Origin: Spirabiliibacterium falconis
GTDB lineage: Bacteria > Pseudomonadota > Gammaproteobacteria > Enterobacterales > Pasteurellaceae
Length of the DNA: 64,000 bases
Direction: 5' to 3'
NCBI RefSeq assembly: GCF_014885015.1
Contig: NZ_JABMIJ010000007.1
Coordinates: forward strand, 1 to 64,000
Position numbers and translations under genes: made by a program. The notes under the pieces are model-generated. The model was given only the letters and a program-made list of their open reading frames with translations, did no database searches and had not been told where the DNA came from. This document shows, piece after piece, positions 38,796-50,665 of the stretch (its first letter is position 1; every line of letters starts with the position of its first letter).

Positions 38796-39320
38796 TTATT
38801 TTGTCTCGACGACTTTCGCTTTTAACTCACTGATGCTTTGTGCGGCTTGAGACAATTTTTCTGTTGCTTGTTGTTGTAATTCTCTTAATGCTTTCGCCTG
38901 CTCTTCGGTTGGCTTTTCAATCACATATTTGGCTGAATCTTGCATTAATTTGATGAAATCACTAAAGCCTGACACGAATTTGTCTTTCAATGCTTTACCA
39001 TCATCGGTTTTCACGTCTAAACCTTCAATGCTCGCTTTGATTTCTTCATATTTCGCTGCAATTTTGTTAAAGATGTCAGCTTGTTCTTCAGGGGTTTTGG
39101 CGGATTGCAAATCAGATTGCAAGGTTTGAATTTGTGCGAGATTACCGTTTTGTTCGGTTGCTTGGTCAAAGGCTGCCAAATCAGTTTTCAAATCCGCTTG
39201 TACATCTGCACGTTGTGCACTTTCTGTCGCTGTTTCTGCTTTTTTGGTATCGGCTTTATCGCACGCAACCAAGGCAAGCCCAACAAACATCATGGTTAAA
39301 AATTGATAAAAACGTTTCAT
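38796..39320 (-). CDS. Small outer-membrane-type lipoprotein of unknown role
   Basis: This 174-residue protein has a type II signal peptide with lipobox LALVAC (Cys at about residue 20). The mature part is rich in Ala, Lys, Gln and Glu and is predicted to be helical throughout, with coiled-coil-like heptads. It has no catalytic motif that I recognise. Asp at +2 after the lipidated Cys would argue for inner-membrane retention under the E. coli Lol rule. GAGGACAT precedes the ATG. It is transcribed alone, with a terminator after it. Confidence 0.75.
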   Translation of the reverse strand: MKRFYQFLTMMFVGLALVACDKADTKKAETATESAQRADVQADLKTDLAAFDQATEQNGNLAQIQTLQSDLQSAKTPEEQADIFNKIAAKYEEIKASIEGLDVKTDDGKALKDKFVSGFSDFIKLMQDSAKYVIEKPTEEQAKALRELQQQATEKLSQAAQSISELKAKVVETK

Positions 39321-39393
39321 TTACATGTCCTCATTTTAGTATCGCCCCACTGGGCAAGTAGATTTTTTTAAGTTTACGACTTTTTCTTATTTA

Positions 39394-39418
39394 GGTCAAA
39401 GCGTTGCTTGCTTTGACC
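39394..39418 (-). terminator. Perfect 9-bp stem-loop after queH
   Basis: GGTCAAAGC pairs with GCTTTGACC across a 7-base loop. The right arm overlaps an uptake signal. The following minus-strand bases are A-rich rather than T-rich, so termination is uncertain. Confidence 0.5.
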
Positions 39419-39436
39419 GCACTTTTAATAAAAAGT

Positions 39437-40159
39437 TTAGTCAGCGGAATAATAAAGTTTGCCAATCTCAATTTTTTGCCGCCCCTGCGCCTCACGCCAG
39501 CGGTTGGTGTCACGCAGCGAATAGACACAACCGCAATATTCTTGCTGATAAAACCGTTCACGTTTGCTAATTTCAATCATGCGCTGTGAACCGCCACCTT
39601 TTCGCCAATTATAATCCCAATATTCGACGTCTGCATATTTTTCTGCCGCACGATGCCCGCAGCCGTTGATTTGGTTCATATCCTTCCAGCGGGAAATGCC
39701 CAAGCAACTCGTGAACACAGGGAAACCGTGCTCGTGAGCGTATTGTGCTGCCTTTTCGAAGCGCATATCAAAACACATCGTGCAACGAATGCCCCGCTCT
39801 GGTTCATCTTCCATGCCTTTAGCACGCTCAAACCACTCTGCACGGTCATAATCAGCATCAATAAACGGAATGCCAAATTTTTCAGCAAAGCGGATATTTT
39901 CCTCTTTGCGAATCAAATATTCTTTTAATGGGTGAATATTTGGGTTGTAAAAATAGATGGTAAATTCAATGCCCGATGCGCGAATCGCCTCCATCACCTC
40001 GCCTGAGCACGGCGCGCAACAGGAATGCAATAATAACCGATTATGCCCATTCGGCAGGCTTAATTTTTCACGCACAAACGGGGCGTTTGGGTCTTTTTTC
40101 TGTTTACGACACGTCGAGCGCACCGATTCGACCGCACTTTGGGTATGTTCTTGTTTCAT
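39437..40159 (-). CDS. queH: Epoxyqueuosine reductase QueH
   Basis: QueH carries out the last step of queuosine synthesis in tRNA, reducing epoxyqueuosine with iron-sulfur clusters; it replaces QueG. The 240-residue protein has paired cysteines [13 protein letters not shown] near residue 48, the segment RCTMCFDMR near 125 and a further CGC near 205. It starts inside the stop codon of ispB (TAATG), so the two are translationally linked. The first 30 residues contain an uptake signal, coding for QSAV. Confidence 0.9.
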   Translation of the reverse strand: MKQEHTQSAVESVRSTCRKQKKDPNAPFVREKLSLPNGHNRLLLHSCCAPCSGEVMEAIRASGIEFTIYFYNPNIHPLKEYLIRKEENIRFAEKFGIPFIDADYDRAEWFERAKGMEDEPERGIRCTMCFDMRFEKAAQYAHEHGFPVFTSCLGISRWKDMNQINGCGHRAAEKYADVEYWDYNWRKGGGSQRMIEISKRERFYQQEYCGCVYSLRDTNRWREAQGRQKIEIGKLYYSAD

Positions 40160-41151
40160 TAATATGTTCTATCCACTGAAAGATAAGCTAAAGAAAGTAG
40201 GGCCTGTTTATACGCACTTTCAGGCAAAATAGCAAGTGCATCCACGGCCTTTTGTGCCTCTTCGCGTGCACGCTGCATGGCATAATCAAGCGAACCGCAC
40301 TTTTGCATAATGGTGAGCACACCTGCCAATTTATCACGCCCATTGCCTTGTTCAATTACGGTTTTGATAAGCTCACGCTCTTGCTGTGTGCTATGGTGCA
40401 TCGCATGTAATAGCGGAAGCGTTGGCTTACCTTCGGCGAGATCATCTCCAATATTTTTGCCCAGTTTAGCTTGATCCGCACTATAATCTAACACATCATC
40501 CACGAGCTGAAATGCCGTCCCTAAAAAGCGACCATAATCGGCAAGTGCGGTTTCCACCGCACTTTCAGCGTGTGCGGCAATCGCTGCACATTGGGTTGCA
40601 ACTTCAAATAGACGAGCTGTTTTGCTATAAATGACTTGCATATAGCGTTCTTCAGTCGTGTGAGGATCATTACAGTTCATCAATTGCAACACTTCCCCTT
40701 CAGCAATCACGTTAGTCGCATCTGACATCACTTTCAAAATACGCAAGTTATCCAAAGCAGTCATCAACTGGAACGCACGCGTATAAATAAAATCCCCAAC
40801 CAACACACTTGCCGCATTACCAAACAGTGCATTGGCGGTTTCACGCCCCCGCCGCATTGCCGATTCATCCACAACATCATCATGCAGCAGTGTTGCGGTG
40901 TGAATAAACTCAATAAAAGTGGCTGTAGTAATATGGGAATGATCTGAAACGCCCAACGCTCGAGCCGCAAGAACCGCAATCATTGGACGAATACGTTTAC
41001 CACCTGAACCAATAATATAATGCCCTAGCTGCTTGATGAGTGCGACATTAGACTCCATCTGCGCTAAAATCAGCGCATTAACACGTTGCATATCATCCTG
41101 ACATAAGGCTTGGATCGCTTGCATATCAAGGCATTTTTGTTGTTCACACAT
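40159..41151 (-). CDS. ispB: Octaprenyl diphosphate synthase
   Basis: IspB extends farnesyl diphosphate to the octaprenyl side chain of quinones. The 330-residue protein has both aspartate-rich motifs of prenyl synthases: [16 protein letters not shown] near residue 85 and [12 protein letters not shown] near 215. The quinones it serves carry electrons to the tetrathionate reductase, and HemG also needs them. A facing pair of uptake signals lies inside the coding region (40546-40565). It is divergent from rplU. Confidence 0.93.
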   Translation of the reverse strand: MCEQQKCLDMQAIQALCQDDMQRVNALILAQMESNVALIKQLGHYIIGSGGKRIRPMIAVLAARALGVSDHSHITTATFIEFIHTATLLHDDVVDESAMRRGRETANALFGNAASVLVGDFIYTRAFQLMTALDNLRILKVMSDATNVIAEGEVLQLMNCNDPHTTEERYMQVIYSKTARLFEVATQCAAIAAHAESAVETALADYGRFLGTAFQLVDDVLDYSADQAKLGKNIGDDLAEGKPTLPLLHAMHHSTQQERELIKTVIEQGNGRDKLAGVLTIMQKCGSLDYAMQRAREEAQKAVDALAILPESAYKQALLSLAYLSVDRTY

Positions 41152-41269
41152 GGGCTTTCTTGTCTATTTTTGTTGTTCAAAATTGGCGTTTATTGTACCT
41201 GAAAACCGTCAAATTCTAAAATGGATCTCATAAAAAAGGATCTTTTTTCACTTTAACGAAAATAGTTAC

Positions 41270-41298
41270 TTGCTATCTGCACGATTTTTGCGTAAAAT
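41270..41298 (+). promoter_or_regulatory. Promoter of rplU-rpmA
   Basis: TTGCTA and TAAAAT are separated by 17 bases. The start of transcription would be near 41305, giving a leader of about 75 bases before rplU. Confidence 0.6.
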
Positions 41299-41378
41299 CC
41301 GCACCCTATATGAAATTTAATTTGTGCAGTGAAAACAAATCTTAGGTATTCCTGCCAACTTTCGCGGAGTTTTTTTAT

Positions 41379-41690
41379 ATGTACGCAGTTTTCCAAAGTG
41401 GCGGCAAACAACATCGAGTAAGCGAAGGTCAAGTCGTTCGTTTAGAAAAACTTGACGTTGCAACAGGTGAAAGCGTTGAGTTTGACTCAGTGTTGATGGT
41501 CGTTAACGGTGAAGATGTAAAAATTGGTGCCCCATTAGTAAGTGGCGGTAAAGTAGTGGCTGAAGTAGTGGCACACGGTCGTGGCGAAAAAATCAAAATC
41601 GTTAAGTTCCGTCGTCGTAAACACAGTCGTAAACAACAAGGTCATCGTCAGTGGTTCACAGAAGTGAAAATCACTGGTATTAGTGCCTAA
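41379..41690 (+). CDS. rplU: 50S ribosomal protein L21
   Basis: L21 binds 23S rRNA in the large ribosomal subunit. The 103-residue protein starts [20 protein letters not shown] and ends with the conserved basic [19 protein letters not shown] region. GGAG lies before the ATG. It is followed 17 bases later by rpmA. As in other highly expressed genes here, no uptake signal lies inside it. Confidence 0.97.
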   Translation: MYAVFQSGGKQHRVSEGQVVRLEKLDVATGESVEFDSVLMVVNGEDVKIGAPLVSGGKVVAEVVAHGRGEKIKIVKFRRRKHSRKQQGHRQWFTEVKITGISA

Positions 41691-41695
41691 TTTAG

Positions 41696-41965
<270 letters not shown>

Positions 41966-41982
41966 TTTAACGGTTCGAATTG

Positions 41983-42012
41983 AAAACCCCGCACTTTCTG
42001 CGGGGTTTTTTG
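41983..42012 (+). terminator. Intrinsic terminator after rpmA
   Basis: AAAACCCCGCA pairs with TGCGGGGTTTT across a 5-base loop, followed by T residues. The left arm and loop contain most of an uptake signal (CCGCACTTT). Confidence 0.9.
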
Positions 42013-42085
42013 TTTAACCGCACTTTGCATTTGCTAAAGTGTAAGAGTTCAGTACAATGGGTAAAACGACATTTTGAGTAGTGTT

Positions 42086-44199
<2,114 letters not shown>

Positions 44200-44203
44200 T
44201 GTG

Positions 44204-44237
44204 AACCGCACTTTATATCACGATAAAGTGCGGTTTT
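44204..44237. terminator. Uptake-signal-pair terminator between obgE and the DASS gene
   Basis: AACCGCACTTTAT and ATAAAGTGCGGTT form a 13-bp stem with a short loop, followed by T residues on the plus strand. It lies between two convergent genes and can serve both. Confidence 0.8.
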
Positions 44238-44239
44238 CG

Positions 44240-45679
44240 TTAATTAAATATTGCGGTAATAACCAATACCCACAAAATACTCCCGATAGGCCCTAAAACG
44301 CCCATCGAAAAACCACCCAATCGAAACTCCGATTGTTTAATCAATCCCGTACTAAAAGCAATTGCATTTGGTGGCGTTGACACTGGCAACAGTAACGCAC
44401 ATGATGCACTTAATGCAATAACCAATGGCAATGCAACAGGGCTTGCATTGCTCGTTAATTGCATTAAAGACATTCCAATTGGCACCAAAATCGTTGTTGC
44501 GGCGGTATTACTCATAAAATTGGATAACAACACCGTCACAAAACCAAATAAAATCATCAAGCCATAGAAATTCAATTCAATATGGCTCAATTTATCCACA
44601 AAATGCGTTGCCAATTCTTGCTCTTGAATCGCCATTCCTAATGCAAGTCCTCCCGCAACCAACATTAATGTATCCCACGGTAAAGAGCGTACATCATCAG
44701 CATCAATGACACCCAGCATCGTTAATACGACAATAGGAATACCCGACACAGCGGCAATAGGAATACCAAACCATTTTGATGTTAGCCAGAAAAACAACGT
44801 TACCACTAACACACTGATCATAATTAATTTTTGCAATCGCATCTCTTTAGCAATAAAGTGATCAACATAGTGCTGCTCTGGCACCTGAAGCTCTATGGTA
44901 AAAGGCACTTGCTTGATACGGTAACGTCGCAATAAAATGAGCCAGAAAAAATAAATTAATAACAACGAGATTGGCACACCAATTAGCATCCATTCTAAAA
45001 ATGAGATATGAATTCCCATCGACGCTAAAGCACCCACCGCAATAGCATTCGGTGCCGATCCAATAATCGTTCCCATTCCACCAATTGAAGCAGCTGTTGG
45101 AATACCAAGTAAAAGTGCTTTAGAAAAATGACTTTTATTTTCTAATGACGCGAAAAGTGGGCTAATGGTTGCTATCATCATCGCCGTTGTTGCCGTGTTA
45201 CTCATTAACATTGAAATGACGGCGGTTGTCAACATCAACCCCAATAACACAAAGTGCGGTTGTCGTCCAAATTTAGGCAGTAAAACCCGTAATAATGCCT
45301 CATCTAAATGCGTTTTTTTCATACCTTGCGCTAGGAAAAAACCACCTAAAAATAACCAAATCACACCATCAGACCACGTCTGTACATAACGCATGGCATG
45401 CTGACCGCTATCCGTTCCCATAACCACAACGAGAAAACCTATCACAAAAATCCCCACAGAAAAGGGCGGAATAGCTTCTGTTATCCACAATGCAATAGCA
45501 AAAAAAAGTAAAAAGAGTACGGAATTTTGTGTATGGGAAAAGCTCGGATCAGTCAGCCACAACATACAGCCATACGCAAAAATGATAGATAATAAGAATT
45601 GAATGATTTTACTTTGTCTTGCCATCGCAAGCGGAAACAAAGTCATCTTTTTTAATGAATAATAACGCGAATCAGCCAT
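44240..45679 (-). CDS. DASS family anion:Na+ symporter
   Basis: This 479-residue membrane protein has about twelve helices and the paired SNT-type motifs of SLC13/DASS transporters (MLMSNTATTAMM and NFMSNTAATTIL), which bind sodium and the anion. Substrates in the family include sulfate and C4-dicarboxylates such as succinate or malate; sequence alone does not decide. GAGGATT precedes the ATG. It is transcribed alone between obgE and the tRNAs. Confidence 0.87.
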   Translation of the reverse strand: MADSRYYSLKKMTLFPLAMARQSKIIQFLLSIIFAYGCMLWLTDPSFSHTQNSVLFLLFFAIALWITEAIPPFSVGIFVIGFLVVVMGTDSGQHAMRYVQTWSDGVIWLFLGGFFLAQGMKKTHLDEALLRVLLPKFGRQPHFVLLGLMLTTAVISMLMSNTATTAMMIATISPLFASLENKSHFSKALLLGIPTAASIGGMGTIIGSAPNAIAVGALASMGIHISFLEWMLIGVPISLLLIYFFWLILLRRYRIKQVPFTIELQVPEQHYVDHFIAKEMRLQKLIMISVLVVTLFFWLTSKWFGIPIAAVSGIPIVVLTMLGVIDADDVRSLPWDTLMLVAGGLALGMAIQEQELATHFVDKLSHIELNFYGLMILFGFVTVLLSNFMSNTAATTILVPIGMSLMQLTSNASPVALPLVIALSASCALLLPVSTPPNAIAFSTGLIKQSEFRLGGFSMGVLGPIGSILWVLVITAIFN

Positions 45680-45842
45680 ACATCAATCCTCACTTTTTTC
45701 TAAGCGTTATAAAAAGTGCGGTTAAATGCAAGGAATAAAGTTTAGAAATCACACCGTGATCACAACTTATTATGATGATATAACAAGATCAAATCGTTCA
45801 AACAACAAACTGTTAAAAATAACGTAATGAAAAATAAACAAA

Positions 45843-45919
45843 TGGCACGCCCTACTGGATTCGAACCAGTGACCTACGGCTTAGAAGACCGTTGCTCTAT
45901 CCAGCTGAGCTAAGGGCGC
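45843..45919 (-). tRNA. tRNA-Arg (anticodon TCT)
   Basis: The 77-base gene folds as a full cloverleaf on the minus strand: acceptor GCGCCCT, D-loop TTAGCTCAGCTGGATAGAG, anticodon stem-loop CGGTCTTCTAAGCCG and T-loop GGTTCGAATCC, with the CCA end encoded. It lies 30 bases after tRNA-Pro in the same direction and is probably processed from one transcript. Confidence 0.95.
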
Positions 45920-45949
45920 TTTGCACGTTGGATATGTGAGAAAAAGAAA

Positions 45950-46026
45950 TGGTCGGCGAGATAGGATTTGAACCTACGACCCACTGGTCCCAAACCAGTT
46001 GCGCTACCAAGCTGCGCTACTCGCCG
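45950..46026 (-). tRNA. tRNA-Pro (anticodon TGG)
   Basis: The 77-base gene folds as a cloverleaf on the minus strand: acceptor CGGCGAG, anticodon stem-loop CTGGTTTGGGACCAG, T-loop GGTTCAAATCC and encoded CCA. It is first in a two-tRNA unit, with a near-consensus promoter directly upstream. Confidence 0.95.
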
Positions 46027-46037
46027 ATTGAGGTGCT

Positions 46038-46065
46038 ATTATAAGAGCCATATATATTTCGTCAA
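46038..46065 (-). promoter_or_regulatory. Near-consensus promoter of the tRNA-Pro/tRNA-Arg unit
   Basis: On the minus strand TTGACG and TATAAT are separated by 16 bases. The -10 element ends 12 bases before the tRNA-Pro 5' end, as expected for a stable-RNA promoter. Confidence 0.8.
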
Positions 46066-46174
46066 CTGCTTTTTGCTTTTTTTCACTCAAATGTTCAAAT
46101 TTAGTGCTTTTTGACTTATCAAAACCGCACTTTTCTGACAAAATACGCAAAACCGTTGCATAAAGAGGAAGGCT

Positions 46175-47029
46175 ATGACCGCTGAAATCATCTCTGGCAG
46201 TGCTGTTGCCAAACAAATCAAACACGAAATTGCTGAAAACATTCAACAACGCAAATCACAAGGCAAGCGTGCCCCAGGCTTGGCAGTAATTTTGGTTGGC
46301 GCAGACCCTGCCTCACAAGTGTATGTGGGGAGCAAACGTCGTACCTGTGATGAGCTTGGTATTTATTCAAAATCGTATGATTTACCCCAAGATACCACCG
46401 AAAATACGTTGCTGGCACTGATTGATGAGCTTAATGAAGATGAAAGCATCGACGGCATTTTGGTGCAATTACCGTTGCCTAAGCATATCGACAGCACCAA
46501 AGTGATCGAGCGCATTCGCCCAGACAAAGATGTGGACGGCTTTCACCCATATAACGTAGGTCGGCTTTGCCAACGCATTCCATTATTGCGCGCCTGTACA
46601 CCGTTTGGGATTATGACTTTGCTTAACACCTTGAATATTGACTTACACGGAAAACACGCTGTGGTGGTGGGTGCCTCCAATATTGTTGGGCGGCCCATGG
46701 CGCTTGAGCTATTGCTCGCGGGTTGTACTGTTACCGTAGCACACCGCTTTACGACCAATCTCGAAGCGTTAGTCAAACAAGCGGATATTTTGGTGGTGGC
46801 TGTGGGCAAACCGCACTTTATCCCTGGTGAGTGGATAAAATCAGGCGCGGTAGTGGTTGACGTGGGCATTAACCGTACCGAAAATGGTCTTGTGGGCGAT
46901 GTGGATTTTGAAACAGCAAAACAGCACGCCAGTCATATTACCCCCGTGCCAGGCGGCGTTGGCCCGATGACAGTGGCTATGCTCATGAGCAACACGCTCT
47001 ACGCCTGCGAAACCTATCACGACAAATAG
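46175..47029 (+). CDS. folD: Methylenetetrahydrofolate dehydrogenase/cyclohydrolase
   Basis: FolD interconverts 5,10-methylene- and 10-formyl-tetrahydrofolate with NADP, supplying one-carbon units. The 284-residue protein has the substrate-site segment [13 protein letters not shown], with the catalytic lysine near 54, [12 protein letters not shown] near 96, and the dinucleotide-binding region [17 protein letters not shown] near 165. GAGGAAGG lies before the ATG. An uptake-signal pair ends it. Confidence 0.95.
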   Translation: MTAEIISGSAVAKQIKHEIAENIQQRKSQGKRAPGLAVILVGADPASQVYVGSKRRTCDELGIYSKSYDLPQDTTENTLLALIDELNEDESIDGILVQLPLPKHIDSTKVIERIRPDKDVDGFHPYNVGRLCQRIPLLRACTPFGIMTLLNTLNIDLHGKHAVVVGASNIVGRPMALELLLAGCTVTVAHRFTTNLEALVKQADILVVAVGKPHFIPGEWIKSGAVVVDVGINRTENGLVGDVDFETAKQHASHITPVPGGVGPMTVAMLMSNTLYACETYHDK

Positions 47030-47038
47030 CCTAAAAGA

Positions 47039-47064
47039 AACCGCACGTTAAAAGTGCGGTTCTT
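47039..47064 (+). terminator. Uptake-signal-pair terminator after folD
   Basis: AACCGCACGTT and AAAGTGCGGTT face each other with one mismatch in the stem. A T-containing stretch follows. Confidence 0.6.
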
Positions 47065-47079
47065 ATTAACTCACGTTGA

Positions 47080-47718
47080 AATTTATCACGCGCACTGTTT
47101 ATCACCGCATGCGATAATGAAAAAACGGCCAACGATGCCAACTTCACCAAAGCCCTAAATGACGACTATGCCAGCCAGCCTGGCTTGTGTATCAACCTGC
47201 CTTATGGCTGGTATGAATCAATCGATCCACAATATAATAACGACGACACACTCTATTATCTCAAACTCAACACGATCTATACTGCCATCAGTAAAGACAC
47301 GGCAACACCAAAACTGGACGCCTTGGTAGCAGCCAATTTGCTGACGGCCAAAGGGCAAGAGAAGATCAACCTTAAATTGCCGACGGGCAATTCCCGCGAG
47401 CCGTTGCCAGTGGCGATTTATACCTTAACGGATAAAGGCAAAGCCGCATTGTTGACCACCAAAGGTGGCTTGGGTGAGGATAAGCAGTTTTGTTCTGGCC
47501 ACTGGCAAGTCGCTGAAATTGTGAATTTCACCGAGCCTGCGGGCAGCGAGGTGGTGAGATCGCGGGTAACGTTCAAGCGCAAGCTCGCCGATGGGCAAAG
47601 TTGGTTAGACGATGCCAATTTAGCAAAAGCGTTTCCTGAACTTGAAAAAGCCAAGCAGCAAAGCGAAGTAACCAAACGCGTGGAGCTGACCAACAAAGGT
47701 TGGCAGGTGGCAAGATAA
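47080..47718 (+). pseudogene. Lipoprotein gene with a broken start
   Basis: From 47080 the frame reads a tail of a signal peptide, LSRALFITAC, a lipobox with Cys at 47110-47112, then a mature domain of about 200 residues to the stop at 47718. The frame has no usable ATG, GTG or TTG before the lipobox and is closed by TGA at 47077-47079. A TTG-AAA-TTT start at 47076 lies in another frame and would give MKF-like entry if one base were gained or two lost in the T-run. So the gene appears frameshifted in its signal peptide. The only in-frame start (TTG at 47185) would give a cytosolic fragment. I do not recognise the family. The region is GC-rich compared with its neighbours. Confidence 0.6.
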
Positions 47719-47749
47719 GCGCGATCGCAATGCGACCGTACTTTGCCTT

Positions 47750-49129
47750 TTAACCACGCCGCCAGGTGGTGCCTTGTGGGCTGTCTTCGAGCACAATGCC
47801 CATAGCGGTGAGTTTGTCCCGCGCGGCGTCGGCCTGTGCCCAATTTTTCTCAGCGCGAGCTTGGTTTCGCTCAGCAATTAAGACTTCAATTTCAGCCACG
47901 TCATCGTCCCCCCCTGCTTGTAAAAACGCCTCGGGGTCTTGGTATAAAATCCCGAGCACATCACCAAGTTGGCGCATTTGCGCCGCGAGGCTGTTGGCGG
48001 CATCCAGCTCGTTTTCTTGCTTGAGTTTGTTCACTTCACGCGCCATGTCAAACAGCACCGCCAGCGCACCTGGGGTGTTGAAATCATCATTCATCGCCTC
48101 ATTAAACGCTTGAACAAAGGCTTCGCCACCAGCGGCGACCGCACTTTTGTCCGTGCCGCGAAGGGCGGTGTAAAGCCGCTCAAGGGCGCTGTGAGCGAGA
48201 TTGAGGTTTTCATCGCTGTAATTGAGCTGGCTGCGATAATGGGCGGTGAGCAGGAAGTAGCGCACGCTTTCGCCGTTGTAGTGCTTAAGCACGTCGCGAA
48301 TGGTGAAAAAGTTATTCAGCGATTTCGACATTTTTTCTTTGTCGACCATGATCATGCCGGAGTGAATCCAGTAGTTCACATAGCTGCCGCCGTGGGCACA
48401 GCACGATTGCGCAATTTCGTTTTCGTGGTGCGGGAACATTAAATCTGAGCCGCCGCCATGAATATCAAAGTGCGCGCCCAGCTCTTTGAAATTCATCGCC
48501 GAGCACTCAATGTGCCACCCCGGGCGGCCTTTGCCCCAAGGGGAATCCCAGCTAGGTTCGTTTTCTTTCGACATTTTCCACAGCACAAAATCCATCGGGT
48601 TTTGCTTGATGGCGGAAATCTCCACCCGCGCGCCAGCTTGTAGCTGCTCAAGGTCTTGGCGGGAAAGCTTGCCGTAGTGGTCAAAGCTGGCCACCGAGAA
48701 CATCACATCGCCGTTGTCGGCCACGTAGGCGTGTTTTTTGTCGATCAAGGTTTGCACAATGGCGATGATGTCGGCAATGTGGTGCGTGGCGCGCGGCTCG
48801 ATGTCGGGCCGCTGAATATTGAGCGCATCAAAGTCTTGATACATCTCCGCCACCATGCGGTCCACCAGCTGATCACAGGTTTCGTGATTGGCCAAAGCGC
48901 GTTTGATAATTTTGTCGTCCACGTCGGTGATGTTGCGCACATAGGTGAGGTCATAGCCCAAATAGCGCAAAAAGCGCGCAATCACGTCAAAACACACAAA
49001 AGTTCGCCCATGCCCGATATGGCAAAGGTCATATACGGTTACACCACAAACATACATGCCCACTTTGCCGTCAAGGATAGGCTTGAATTCTTCTTTATTG
49101 CGTTCAAAAGTGTTATAAATTTTTAACAT
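47750..49129 (-). CDS. cysS: Cysteinyl-tRNA synthetase
   Basis: CysRS attaches cysteine to its tRNA. The 459-residue class I synthetase has [20 protein letters not shown], containing a zinc-binding Cys and the HIGH motif near residue 34, the zinc ligands in [10 protein letters not shown] and HENEIAQS, and KMSKS near residue 268. GAAAGGAA precedes the ATG. Its sequence is clearly more GC-rich than the rest of the window, and only one full uptake signal lies in it (near 48139), so it may have come by recombination with a higher-GC relative. Confidence 0.95.
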   Translation of the reverse strand: MLKIYNTFERNKEEFKPILDGKVGMYVCGVTVYDLCHIGHGRTFVCFDVIARFLRYLGYDLTYVRNITDVDDKIIKRALANHETCDQLVDRMVAEMYQDFDALNIQRPDIEPRATHHIADIIAIVQTLIDKKHAYVADNGDVMFSVASFDHYGKLSRQDLEQLQAGARVEISAIKQNPMDFVLWKMSKENEPSWDSPWGKGRPGWHIECSAMNFKELGAHFDIHGGGSDLMFPHHENEIAQSCCAHGGSYVNYWIHSGMIMVDKEKMSKSLNNFFTIRDVLKHYNGESVRYFLLTAHYRSQLNYSDENLNLAHSALERLYTALRGTDKSAVAAGGEAFVQAFNEAMNDDFNTPGALAVLFDMAREVNKLKQENELDAANSLAAQMRQLGDVLGILYQDPEAFLQAGGDDDVAEIEVLIAERNQARAEKNWAQADAARDKLTAMGIVLEDSPQGTTWRRG

Positions 49130-49237
49130 AACGTTCCTTTCTGCCTGATGCGTGCGCTGTCGGTGGCGACAGGGCGTTTTTTATGGAATAATAACCGCAC
49201 ATTATAACGTTTAATCGACAAAAAAGGATCTTTAATT

Positions 49238-49729
49238 ATGGTAATTCTACACACAAACTTAGGTGATATTAAACTTGAACTCGATAGTGCCAAAGCACCG
49301 CAGACTTGCGAAAACTTCCTCAATTACTGTAACAGCGGCTTTTATAACAATACTATTTTCCACCGCGTGATTGACGGCTTTATGATTCAAGGCGGCGGTT
49401 TGGAAAGCGGCATGAAAGAAAAAGCCACCAACGCACCGATCAAAAATGAAGCCAACAATGGCTTGAGCAACAAACGTGGCACCATTGCAATGGCACGCAC
49501 CAGCGACCCGCACTCTGCGACCGCACAATTTTTCATTAACGTCAACGACAACGATTTCCTTGATTTTAAAGCGGAAAATATGCAAGGTTGGGGCTATGCG
49601 GTATTCGGCAAAGTGGTGGACGGCATGGACGTCGTCGATAAAATCCGCAAAGTCAAAACTGGCAACTACGGCTATCATCAAGATGTGCCAAAAGAAGAGA
49701 TTATCATTCAATCTGTTACTGTAGAATAA
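49238..49729 (+). CDS. ppiB: Peptidyl-prolyl cis-trans isomerase B (cyclophilin)
   Basis: PpiB is the cytoplasmic cyclophilin that speeds proline isomerisation during folding. The 163-residue protein has [14 protein letters not shown] near 46 and the cyclophilin core [19 protein letters not shown]. It has no signal peptide, which separates it from PpiA. AAGGAT lies before the ATG. It is divergent from cysS, as in many gammaproteobacteria. Confidence 0.94.
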   Translation: MVILHTNLGDIKLELDSAKAPQTCENFLNYCNSGFYNNTIFHRVIDGFMIQGGGLESGMKEKATNAPIKNEANNGLSNKRGTIAMARTSDPHSATAQFFINVNDNDFLDFKAENMQGWGYAVFGKVVDGMDVVDKIRKVKTGNYGYHQDVPKEEIIIQSVTVE

Positions 49730-49731
49730 GC

Positions 49732-49754
49732 AAAGTGCGGTCTAACCGCACTTT
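49732..49754. terminator. Uptake-signal-pair terminator between ppiB and xerD
   Basis: AAAGTGCGGT and ACCGCACTTT face each other across a 3-base loop and are followed by T. The hairpin lies between the convergent ends of ppiB and xerD, touching the xerD stop codon. Confidence 0.75.
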
Positions 49755-50647
49755 TATCCACGCGGGTGGAATTTGGCGTGCAGTTTTTTTAGCCGTTCAT
49801 TGGCAACATGGGTGTAAATTTGGGTTGTTGAAAGATCGCTATGCCCTAATAGCATTTGCACCACGCGTAAATCGGCACCATGATTGACTAAATGGGTGGC
49901 AAACGCATGGCGTAGCACATGGGGCGATAGGCTATTTTGGTCAATGTCAGCTCTGAGCGCATAATGTTTAATACGATGCCAAAATGTTTGCCGTGTCATC
50001 ATTTGCCCGCGGCGACTCGGAAATAAGACATCTGAACTTACGCCGTTTAATAAAATATCCCGCCCGTATAACACAAACTCGTGTATCCAATAATTCGCTT
50101 CATCGCCCATCGGCACTAACCGCTCTTTGTTCCCTTTTCCGATTACGCGCACCACCCCTTGATTTAAGCTGATGCTATCAAGCGTTAATGATACTAATTC
50201 ACTCACGCGTAGCCCTGTGGCATACAGCAATTCAAGCATCGCTTTATCCCGCAGCTCTAACGGTTCATCGGTAGCAGGTGCATTCAATAAATCACCGACT
50301 TGCTCTTCTGAAAGGGATTTGGGTAAACGTGAGGGCAATTTAGGGGATTGCAATAATGCACAAGGGTTATCAAGGCGATGTTTCTCGCGCTCTAAATAAT
50401 TGAAAAATTTACGTAAACTGCTGAGCATTCGGGCAGAGCTGGTCGCTTTGTAGCCTTGTTTAAGTCGCTCCCCAAGAAAGGTTTGTAAATCGTGGTGATC
50501 TAATGTGAAAATAGTACAACGATTTTCATGACACCAATGAAAAAGTGCGGTCAAATCCAAACGATACGAAGCCACCGTATTTTGCGACAAACCTTGTTCG
50601 AGCCATAATTCATTTAAAAAAAGCTCAAGCAACATTTTCTCGTTCAT
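49754..50647 (-). CDS. xerD: Site-specific tyrosine recombinase XerD
   Basis: XerD with XerC resolves chromosome dimers at dif under FtsK control. The 297-residue protein has the N-terminal SAM-like DNA-binding domain and a C-terminal catalytic domain with Arg in ATGLRVSELV, HVLRHAFATHL (His and Arg), LLGHSDLSTTQIYTHV (His and the Tyr nucleophile). The ATG at 50647 has no clear ribosome-binding site and lies beside an uptake signal; a second in-frame ATG is 12 bases in. This is a housekeeping recombinase, not evidence of an integrated element. Confidence 0.93.
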   Translation of the reverse strand: MNEKMLLELFLNELWLEQGLSQNTVASYRLDLTALFHWCHENRCTIFTLDHHDLQTFLGERLKQGYKATSSARMLSSLRKFFNYLEREKHRLDNPCALLQSPKLPSRLPKSLSEEQVGDLLNAPATDEPLELRDKAMLELLYATGLRVSELVSLTLDSISLNQGVVRVIGKGNKERLVPMGDEANYWIHEFVLYGRDILLNGVSSDVLFPSRRGQMMTRQTFWHRIKHYALRADIDQNSLSPHVLRHAFATHLVNHGADLRVVQMLLGHSDLSTTQIYTHVANERLKKLHAKFHPRG

Positions 50648-50665
50648 GACAACCGCACTTTGCTG

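Noticed and set aside
41152-41378. Structured ribosomal-protein leader upstream of rplU
   Set aside because: A promoter is clear, but I could not fold a convincing conserved leader structure by eye.
45843-46026. tRNA genes as an integration site
   Set aside because: No integrase or direct repeat of a tRNA 3' end is seen in the flanks; the neighbours are ordinary genes.
47766-49126. Several long open frames on the plus strand opposite cysS (up to 157 codons)
   Set aside because: They mirror the GC-rich cysS codons on the other strand, lack ribosome-binding sites and show no protein-family motifs.
49259-49711. 150-codon open frame antisense to ppiB
   Set aside because: ppiB has clear cyclophilin motifs and a good ribosome-binding site; the antisense frame has neither.
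49754-50647. XerD as a sign of a prophage or integrative element
   Set aside because: The flanking genes are housekeeping, there are no attachment repeats, and XerD is a normal chromosomal enzyme.
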